Assembly (NCBI GenBank): GCA_009746045.1
Contig: RPFO01000080.1
Coordinates: 5,317,556-5,381,555, forward strand
Length of the DNA: 64,000 nt
Direction: 5' to 3'
DNA from: Mesostigma viride
Taxonomy: Eukaryota > Streptophyta > Mesostigmatophyceae > Mesostigmatales > Mesostigmataceae
Shown: in pieces, positions 56,640 to 64,000 of the stretch
Position numbering within the stretch: position 1 is the first letter of the stretch
Layout of the letters: every line of letters starts with the position of its first letter
Made by a program: the position numbers and the translations under genes
The notes under the pieces: model-generated
Told to the model about the DNA's origin: nothing
The model's database searches: none
What the model saw: the letters and a program-made list of their open reading frames with translations, nothing else

Positions 56640-56872
56640 CTAGTCCATCGTTTCGCGCCATCTGCTGTTCGCACACCCGTTCGCACACCCGTTCGCACAC
56701 CCGTTCGCCAACTTTCCAAAACCCCGGAGTTGGCGAACGGGTTGGTCCAGTTGCGAACGCTTGTGCGAACAGGTCGGTCCTATAATTAGCTCGGCCCGAC
56801 TCGGCCTGTTCGCACACACGTTCGCACACCCGTTCGCACACCTGTTCCCCGGACCTGTGAGTTCAGCCTAAG
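56640..56872 (-). mobile_element. Foldback/MITE-like element, larger copy
   Basis: Both arms consist of repeated CGTTCGCACACC units (56666-56706 and 56815-56850). The right terminus, CGGACCTGTGAGTTCAGCC, is the inverse of the left end at 52458. Internal sequence contains a further inverted pair (GTTCGCCAACT and AGTTGGCGAAC). Confidence 0.7.
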
Positions 56873-56984
56873 TCCAAACCGCGTGGTCAGACGTAAAATA
56901 CGCGTAAAATACGTCGAGGCCCATAATATGCTTTATCCCGCATTTTATCGCAAAAGTGCGGCGTACATAACAACCCGGTATGTT

Positions 56985-57403
56985 TCCCACATTATCATGA
57001 GGCACAGGCGCCTGGGCCTAGCCGGGCACCTGGCCCGCACAGATCCGGTAGACACATCAGATAGACTAGCTGGCACCAAGCCCGCCCAACCTGTGCGATA
57101 TGTCCTCACCTGGCGTGCCCCGGGCCGCGCGCGGCAGGGCCGCCACCCATGGACTTTTCGTGATAGACTCGGCATATATGGACATGTGCTACACTAGACG
57201 TGACGGGCTCACACCCGGGCAGCCTCCTGGTTTGTCTGCAATATGGAGGCAGATGGTACGCAAGGATAGATGGCAAGTAGTGATGAAGGAGACCACCCCC
57301 AAGTCTGTGGGGGCTCCGCGTGTGACCGCGTATGGCATTCATAGCGATTCGGGCCGCGGTGCCCACACCCCTGTAACTAGGACCTAGATAGCTTACACCA
57401 TCC
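56985..57403 (+). mobile_element. LINE-B copy 2 fragment
   Basis: Plus-strand C-terminus of LINE-B: GHLARTDPVD, then YVLTWRAPG, WRQMVRKDRWQVVMKE and GRGAHTPVTRT before a stop at 57385-57387. A frame change lies near 57110. LINE-A copy 3 is inserted in its 3' flank. Confidence 0.78.
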
Positions 57404-57416
57404 ATTCCATCCCATC

Positions 57417-58921
57417 ACAGGCAGTAGTGCGGACTGCGGAAGGCACCACCCCACCATTCCCCTTTACCACGGGGTGTGGCAAGGTTGTGTCCTGTCCCAA
57501 TATCTGTTCATTATTGTCGTGGATCACGTCATGCGCCGGGCACGTGCGCGCTTTACTGCTCTTAATGGGGTTCGAGCCCGGCTTGGACATCCTTAACGAG
57601 CGCGAGCATGGCGGGGTTAGCACTGGCTACCGCCTGGCCGACCTGATTTATGCGGACGACACCACCCTCATCGCGCGCCCCGAGCACATTCAGACCTGGC
57701 TGGACTGTCTGGGCTTGGAGGCGCGGGCGGTGGGGTTGGAGATAAGTGTCAAAACTGAGGCTATGGTGATTGGGGCTTCCAGTAGCCCGCCGCTACCACG
57801 GCTGCTAGACGGGACGGAGGTCCCGTTTCGTGATCGCTTAAAACTGCTGGGAAGCATGCCTCCTGACACCGCCGCCGATGTGGACACCCGCATCGGCCTG
57901 GCCTGGGCTTGGCATCGTTCGCTCAAAACCTGCTGGCACTCGCAGGTCCTCGGCGAGCACCGCAAGCGCATGCTCCTCAAGGTCCTGGTCCTCACGGTGC
58001 TCACGTATGGCGCCGAGGCATGGACGCTCACGGACACACTGGCGGCCAAGCTACTGAAACGGCACGGTAACCAGGATGCTCCGTCAGGCCCTGAATGTCG
58101 GGTTTTCCACGCATAGGTCTTTAGAATCTTTGTACCAGGGCATGCCTCGCATTTCGGACGAGATTAGACAGCGTAGGATAGCATTCGTAGGACATCTTGC
58201 TCGCACCAGCCAGGTAGACACCGCCCTCGGTCTGGCCGCGGCCCCCAGCGGCTTGGCCAGCCAGGGCAGCATATCCTGACCTGGCCTGGCCCCAAGGACA
58301 TTCCTAAGAAGACCTAGGCAAACATGTCATGACCTACCCACAGCAGTTGATGGCTGACCTATTTTTCCCAGCTCAGTTTGAACATCGCATTCACTCACAT
58401 TTGTAGCATAAGCAATGCGTCAGCCTACCTATGGTATTGCGCTGGTTGTATTGCACCCACAGTGTTGCGCCGGCCCCGGCATGATGCACCATGCCGTGGA
58501 GAGAGCGCTCTGTGGCCTGCCCACCTGCGGCAGTGAGAGAAGCCCTCCCTCCTTCTCGCTGTGTATATAGGGTTGAAGGTTCCTTTACTCCATACTGGCA
58601 CCCACGTGACGCAGTCACGTGCTTATTAATTAATTAATTCACTCCCCAGCTCTCTCTTGCTTGGACTGCTATGCAGGACAAGAAGAGGTGGAAGACCATT
58701 GTCCAGGCTCATACGCCCGCCCCTGTGGGCAAGCCCCCTCCCCCCAAGCGGAAGGGGCGCTTTGCTGAGTAGAATAGGTAGAGTTTTCTAGATTAGATTA
58801 GCTTAGAGTTGGATGAGTTCGGTTTCGCGGCTTTGTCCCCCCTCCATGCATCCATCCACGGGAATATGTGCTACATGATCTCCCAACGGAGTCATGTTAT
58901 AATTTAATTTAATGTAATGTA
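57417..58921 (+). mobile_element. LINE-A copy 3 with RT core and a nested insertion
   Basis: The most complete LINE-A here. A 13-bp duplication ATTCCATCCCATC (57404-57416 and 58922-58934) fixes the ends. It encodes RT motifs VWQGCVLSQYLF (57471 on) and, after a frameshift near 57590, GYRLADLIYADDTTLIA with the catalytic YADD (about 57646-57657), then the C-terminal region also found at 13.2 kb. Further frameshifts lie near 58075 and 58270. A 240-bp element interrupts it at 58397. The 3' UTR ends with a hairpin (CTCC-CAAC-GGAG) and an ATTTA-type tail. Confidence 0.88.
58397..58636 (+). mobile_element. 240-bp SINE-like insertion with hairpin and TTAA tail
   Basis: Inserted in LINE-A copy 3 with an 8-bp duplication ATTCACTC (58389-58396 and 58637-58644). 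It ends with the near-perfect palindrome CACGTGACGCAGTCACGTG and a TTAA repeat. A related fragment is at 29940-30060. It has no ORF. Confidence 0.8.
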
Positions 58922-58934
58922 ATTCCATCCCATC

Positions 58935-59444
58935 TATGCAAGTGCAAGTGGTTTAGGTGGCCAGTTTTGGCCTTGGATCTGGAGTTAACTTAAGGAGGGA
59001 GTACCATGTAAACTAAACGTTTTGACTCAACTACTCCACCACTAGCCAGACACATCCCGCGGGGAGTGGTGGGATCCAATCCTCGGTCAATCTGACAATA
59101 AACGTGCCATGGGCCGTAATTTACTGTAAAAAAACGGCCATTTCAAGGTGGTGTGTGTTAATCATCATCATTTCAGACATTGCACAAAACTTCAGGTCCA
59201 TCAAGTGTCATTGGTTTCACCATGGTCCATGCAACACCTGCCAGTTTCCAGCTAGCTAATGTAATCACTCAACCTTGGATGCAAAGTTCTCAGTTATAGT
59301 AACGGTATGGCCAACTCCCACCAACTGTGTTGCTAACTGTTCAGACCTTTCACAGATGATCAATATAACACAGCTTTTGTGACACATAGACAAAGATGAA
59401 TGAATACTACTAGTAGTACAGTATGCACAGTGGCTAGACATGGC
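58935..59444. other. Intergenic
   Basis: Nothing recognised. Confidence 0.4.
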
Positions 59445-59454
59445 TGTATATATG

Positions 59455-60748
59455 TTAAAAATATAATTACTTACAGCAGAGTGAAATCACTCAAACCAAA
59501 GCAAACGCCCAGCTATAAACCTATATACAGAGCCATGTCAAAGCTCTATACTACGATAAGACCAATGGAAACGCCTAACGGGAGGAACCTAATAGCCCTG
59601 CTGCACCGCAAAATCAGCCCGCGTACGGCGGAGCATGATGTCAGCCATGGCCCGAGTCAGCGCCACCGACAAGCGCTGACGCCAATATGACGTCCAGGTC
59701 CGCGCCGACCATGGGGCCCGCTGGCCCTCCAGGTCCAGCCGATCCTCCCGGAGCCGGCAACACTCCGTTGAAGAAGGCGGAGGTCAGGGGCCCCATGGCC
59801 CCAAACTCCTCCAGGACAAAGGGCACCACACGATGGTGCCCGACGTCGCCGTAGGCCAGGAGCTTGGCCCGCTCCGCCCGGTCCGCCGTGTAACCTGCCG
59901 TGAGGGAGGCCCCAGCCACGTGGCTAAGAGCCAAGGGCCGCGCCACCGAAACGTCAATAAGCAGATGCCGGCCACCCCCCTCAAAGTCCAGCACCACGAT
60001 GTCAGGCCGGTGGTTGGGGGAATAGAAGGCAGCGCCATCCGCATCCTCGGACCGGATGTTCGCGTGGGGGAAAACCGACCGAATCATGGCGAGCACCACC
60101 GTCAGGAGGACAGTGTGCAAATACAAATACCAATTCTGATTCTGTTGGCCCCCCATGCAGGCAAGGTAGTGAGTCCCCGTGGGATCCAGCAGCTGCCCAC
60201 AGCTACCACAAGGCCGCCCGGCCGGAACAAGAGGCTGCGGGGCAAATAGCTGGTGCCGGAGCGCCACCGAGTAGTGGCTGGGAGCCAAGGCGAATGGGGG
60301 GGCCATGGGAAGAGCACGAAGGTACGCCGAGCCCACACTCCGCAAGGAAAGCGAGAACAGCCACGCACGTCCCTGGGCGTTGAGGTCCGCGAAAAGAGCA
60401 ATCCAATCAGCCGTGTGCAGAATACCCGCGTAGGTTTTCTGGTGTTTATCGATGACGCGAGCAGGGAATGCGGCGGGAGATTGAACGGAGGCGACCGAGG
60501 GAGTGCCGCGAGGGAGGTGGCGCTGTACCGCCTGAGCGGCACGGACGGGAGAACAGGCCTGCTGGATCTCAGCATAGGCCTCCTGGATGGCGGTGACGAA
60601 GGGCAAAGGGCTGCTGGGGTCCAGGAGGTCAGGCGCTGCCGTTGCCAAAAGGGGCAGGAGCCGGCAGCTTTCCGCCCACGACTGAGCGACGGAGCCCAAA
60701 AATGCTGCTGGGGCCAGCCGGGCGGCACGAGTCAGACCGCAGCCATGG
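59455..60748 (-). mobile_element. RLE-type LINE, 5'-truncated
   Basis: Minus-strand element with a 10-bp duplication TGTATATATG at 59445-59454 and 60749-60758. It contains the C-terminal part of a polyprotein and a 3' UTR of about 185 bp whose last 115 bp (59455-59569) are repeated, inverted and without mismatch, at 60763-60877. A second copy has evidently inserted head to head. Confidence 0.82.
59641..60748 (-). pseudogene. C-terminus of RT polyprotein with restriction-like endonuclease
   Basis: Frame open from the truncation point to the stop at 59641-59643; there is no credible ATG start, as expected for a truncated polyprotein. A zinc-knuckle-like C-x2-C-x7-H-x4-C is visible in CGSCGQLLDPTGTHYLAC, followed about 45 residues later by RPDIVVLDFEGGGRHLLID, matching the RPD...D core of the restriction-like endonuclease of R2-type LINEs, and then ERAKLLAYGDVGH. 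In complete elements this domain nicks target DNA to prime reverse transcription. The RT domain itself is missing. The frame is intact, suggesting recent insertion. Confidence 0.72.
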
Positions 60749-60763
60749 TGTATATATGTGCAT

Positions 60764-60877
60764 CCATTGGTCTTATCGTAGTATAGAGCTTTGACATGGC
60801 TCTGTATATAGGTTTATAGCTGGGCGTTTGCTTTGGTTTGAGTGATTTCACTCTGCTGTAAGTAATTATATTTTTAA
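60764..60877 (+). mobile_element. 114-bp 3'-end copy of the RLE LINE
   Basis: Only the last 114 bp of the family, plus orientation, flanked by a 13-bp duplication TATATATGTGCAT (60751-60763 and 60878-60890). Identical to the 3' end of the neighbouring minus copy. Confidence 0.85.
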
Positions 60878-60890
60878 TATATATGTGCAT

Positions 60891-62025
60891 ATGCATGTGG
60901 CCAATGATGCCCAGGCAATTTTCAAGTCTACTTACTGCAGGGGCTTGTTAGACATCAGAACTGCCAGAGCTGTCGCGTTGGCTAGCATGATCAGTTTTCA
61001 AACCCACAGCATGCACGGTAGTCACAAACTCAGCTCGGCTACGCTACTAGTAATAATCTAATCATGCCAGGCATCTCGGCCGTCGGCATGGCTGCGATGT
61101 GTTTTGTGCGCCTTGATTCGGTTACTAGCTGCCAGCACATCCGCCTTGGCAACCAGCCCGCCTGACTAAGGTTGCCACACATGGTCCTCTGCATCACCAT
61201 GGATGTCCCCATGTCCCTGTCTCTGTTATAGGGCCCCACGTTGCTGGCAACGCAGCTTCCATGTTGGACTAGATCTCACTCAGCCAGCGCTGTGGTGCAT
61301 AGCAAGACAGCTCATACACTGCTCACGGTTGCTACCTAGCTCAAGGTTGCCGGCTTGAAATGCGCCACCAAAGGACTGCACTAGGCCGCCATCATACCTA
61401 GCATGAAGAAGCCACTGCACATCCCCGGTGAGCCGCTTGGCCACCATACCACAGTTGCCCTCAACAGATAATACAAGGTCAATGGCCGCTTCATAATATA
61501 GGCACGTGCACATTGTGCTCATGCTCTTGCTCTGGCCCTTGTCAGCATGAGATGCATCATTGCCCTTGCATGCTTCACAATGTTTCTCCCAGCCATCCGT
61601 GACTTGCTTCAGAAATGTCATTCAACTCCTGCTGCACGTCCTCAGCCAGACTGTCAAACTATACAGTAGCTGGCGCCGGCCCATCCCTCACTTCGGTGAG
61701 GACTGCGATTCTGGCTAGCAGCTACATAGCTTAGCGATCGTGCATGGTTGTGCCTGAGTTGCTGGGTGAGTGGCAGTGGCATTGGAGCAAGAGGTATTGA
61801 ATAGTGCGTGTGTCTATCCTCTTGACAAACAACCCCTCGCACCCCTGCATGACATTGAGGAGTTTTGCCATGTGCCAGGTTGCCAGAATTCCGAACTGAT
61901 AGGGAAATAAAGGATGGCTGGTTGTGCACACCGTCGAATTGAGAAAACAAGACACACATACCTATCAAGGGGGCAGGCTTGGGTAGCTTCATTGGCGCTG
62001 GTGGCAGCGTGCGTAATAATGGGCT
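60891..62025 (-). pseudogene. Degenerate coding region, family not recognised
   Basis: Minus-strand frames at 62028-61654, 61955-61731 and 61621-61280 look like pieces of one broken gene (for example PYQFGILATWHMAKLLNVMQ, then GWEKHCEACKGNDASHADK and MVAKRLTGDVQWLLHARYDG). They are probably from a transposon, but I cannot name the family. Confidence 0.35.
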
Positions 62026-62034
62026 CATTTACCC

Positions 62035-62736
62035 GTTAATTAATTAATTAAACTCGTGCTCCCGTTGGGGAGTCACGGAGCACCGAAGTGCTTTTAATCC
62101 CTGTGTGTGCACTACAGGAGAAAGGGCAGAGACCCCCAGTCTCCTTCATGCCAAAGGCATGCCACAGCTAGCTGCAATCGGGCGCGGCTATAGCTAAAAG
62201 GACAGGCTATAACGATCCGGCAAACTGTGGGTGCAATAAGACCCATGTGAGCATATCATAGCAAGGAGCGTGGGCAAGTAATCTGAACATAGCCAGGGCG
62301 TAGCATGGCTGTACTAGGACTAGGCTAAGGCTATGGCTGGTTGTGTACCGTGCGTTGGCGGCACGTGACTAGGTGTGTTGGCACAGCTAGGCAACATTCT
62401 AGGCATGGCTGCCTTAGCGGCAGTGACGCCAATGGTTACAAGCTAGGGCTATTGCTATTCTAGCCCGCTGGGGGCGTCCACATCTTGTGGTTGATCATCA
62501 GGTCCCCGCCCCTCCAGTACACCTTGGGCTTCTGGGGGTCCTGCTTATGGCGGAGGTATTCCGGCCACAGGTCGCGTCGCTGCTGTTGCTGAGCGGGGGT
62601 GAGGTCGTCATCCAGCGTCCAGGTGAGGTCGTGCAACCGCTTGCGACGAGAGAGGAACCGCTGCTTATCCTCAGGGGAGGGGAAGGTGAGTAGGACTGGT
62701 GGGGGGGCCGCCTTGTCCCGTGAGTGGGGAAGGCGG
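62035..62736 (-). mobile_element. HAL1-like retrotransposon copy 2
   Basis: Minus-strand, 5'-truncated copy with a 9-bp duplication CATTTACCC (62026-62034 and 62737-62745). It contains the C-terminal 90 codons of ORF1 without the GTAC insertion of copy 1 (stop at 62460-62462), the 3' UTR, the hairpin CTCCC-CAAC-GGGAG and a TTAA tail. Confidence 0.88.
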
Positions 62737-62745
62737 CATTTACCC

Positions 62746-63320
62746 ATGCCCTTGGCCAGCACGCGTGCAGCCTGAACTCATGCATGAACTGCGTGGATGC
62801 GCGCGTCCAGGATGCCCTCGGCTCATCATTCAGGGCCGGGCATGAAGGCAGCTTGGGTGCTGCCGCGTGTAAGGAAGCTTGGGTGCTGGCTTGTAAGGCA
62901 GCTTGTGCATCAGTGTTTGCCGCCCGGCCGTGTGGCAGCACAGGTAGCTGGCCTAGCCCGGCCATGCAGTGTCCTCTCTCCGCTCTCACGCAATATGTAT
63001 GCCACCCTCTCCACAAACCATGACATGCAGTTCTCGATCATGTGCATGCATGTCTTAAGATGCTTGTTGAAGGCAGATGCTTTCAGCTTAGGGATGGTGG
63101 GCAAGTATGCAGTCGGTTTGATGGACTCACAAGCATGTGCAGTCATCAAGCATCCAAGAAAGCCACCAAATTGCTGCTTATGTGTTTTCCATCAACCTTC
63201 CTGGTCAACCATGTTATGCAACATTACTTGCCGTGAGCACAGAGTGAGGGTGTGCGTTTACGCCTATAAAAGCGGTTAGGATCTGTTTGGTGTACACGGA
63301 CCATAAACGCCACTCCATAG
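62746..63320. other. Host sequence of HAL1-like insertion
   Basis: No gene recognised. Contains a short repeat GGCAGCTTG(GGT)GC near 62842-62910. Confidence 0.35.
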
Positions 63321-64000
63321 TATATCATGTAAACCCAAGCCTAGCTCCTTGAACCCATGGCATATATGACATGTCCCGATCAATCCATCCTTGCACCGAC
63401 GTGTGTGTTGTGATACCCTGTTGCTTCCAGACCAAATTGCTTCCGATCTGTTGGATGATCTTGGTGATGTACTCGTTGAGTGGACGACCTTGGCAATAGT
63501 ATAGCACTTTGGAGAATAACATCTGGTTGGTGATAAGCTGACCCTGCCCCGGAGGCTGAGACGAGGAACCGCCGCCCATCTTCATGCCGCTTGGAGCATG
63601 CCTGTGAGTTTGCCACAGTGTGTTGTGTTGTCATACAGAACAGTGGGGTGTTCAGTGGGCCGTCCATCCGTAGTGCAGCCATGCAATAGGGCAGTTGTGT
63701 AATAAGTGGTGACCGTCTGGCTGGACCCATGTCACAGCTAGGCAGATTACATAGGGAGTGATCGATAGACGATAAGCGGGGGGAGGATTTTCTCCCGATG
63801 CACGCAGCCCCGTGGACTTTTGCACGTTACACCGCTGCTGAGAGGCCATAGAGTATGTCGTGATATTCTCCATGAGAGCATGCACATCGGTGGTGGACGT
63901 ACAGACATTAGTGGTGTCGTCAACATAAGCAGTTTGGAACATGCAAGCCTCGCGGTTTACCTTGGATGGGGAAGCCTGTTATATTGTGGGCTCGCAGTCA
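63320..64000 (-). pseudogene. LINE reverse-transcriptase fragment, third RT family
   Basis: Minus-strand frames contain an RT catalytic-type motif, FQTAYVDDTTNV (about 63905-63942), with downstream thumb-like text CNVQKSTGL, then in another frame QLITNQMLFSKVLYYCQGRP (about 63490-63545), which matches the post-RT region of L1-like LINEs. Frames are broken. The element continues past the window edge. Confidence 0.65.

Noticed and set aside
59455-60877. DNA transposon with 115-bp terminal inverted repeats and a captured endonuclease
   Set aside because: Each arm has its own target-site duplication and the ORF is LINE-derived; two LINE insertions explain it better.

Overview
This window is nuclear DNA from a eukaryote, most likely a chlorophyte green alga. 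Three kinds of evidence support this: phase-consistent spliced genes with GT-AG introns; a plant-type NUMOD3 protein with a plausible plastid transit peptide and a NIP1-like RING-H2 protein, both typical of Viridiplantae; and GC-rich exons inside long, repeat-filled introns. Species cannot be named from the sequence. No bacterial operons, rRNA, convincing tRNA genes or CRISPR arrays are visible.

Layout. 0-6 kb: truncated non-LTR retrotransposons (LINEs), several with target-site duplications (TSDs) that can be read directly. 6.8-11.25 kb (+): a six-exon STN1 gene (CST telomere complex). 11.3-15 kb: a minisatellite and a cluster of LINE 3' ends. 16.2-33.2 kb (-): OSCP1, at least 13 exons spread over 17 kb, with introns full of micro- and minisatellites, including a 1.1 kb purine tract. 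34.2-38.8 kb (+): a four-exon RING-H2 protein of the NIP1 type with an added N-terminal RanBP2-type zinc finger, divergent from OSCP1. 39-45 kb: LINE scraps, a 109-bp direct repeat pair and unrecognised GC-rich DNA. 45.2-46.7 kb (-): a NUMOD3-motif protein. 48.8-50.9 kb (+): an intronless 692-residue protein with four membrane segments and no recognised family. 51.5-64 kb: a transposon graveyard with hAT and possible PIF/Harbinger fragments, foldback/MITE-like elements, and at least four LINE families, some nested, one with a restriction-like endonuclease domain.

Main observations. (1) In all three spliced genes, the edges of many exons (splice site plus adjacent coding bases) recur as decayed tandem copies in the neighbouring intron, and once across a stop codon. 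This looks like a genome-wide process of exon-edge tandem duplication. (2) Retrotransposon 3' ends from different families share a small hairpin just before a short tandem-repeat tail, which suggests shared 3'-end recognition. (3) One family is ORF1-only, like mammalian HAL1. (4) Two copies of an RLE-type LINE 3' end sit head to head as a perfect 115-bp inverted repeat, each with its own TSD. The protein genes appear unrelated in function and are simply neighbours.
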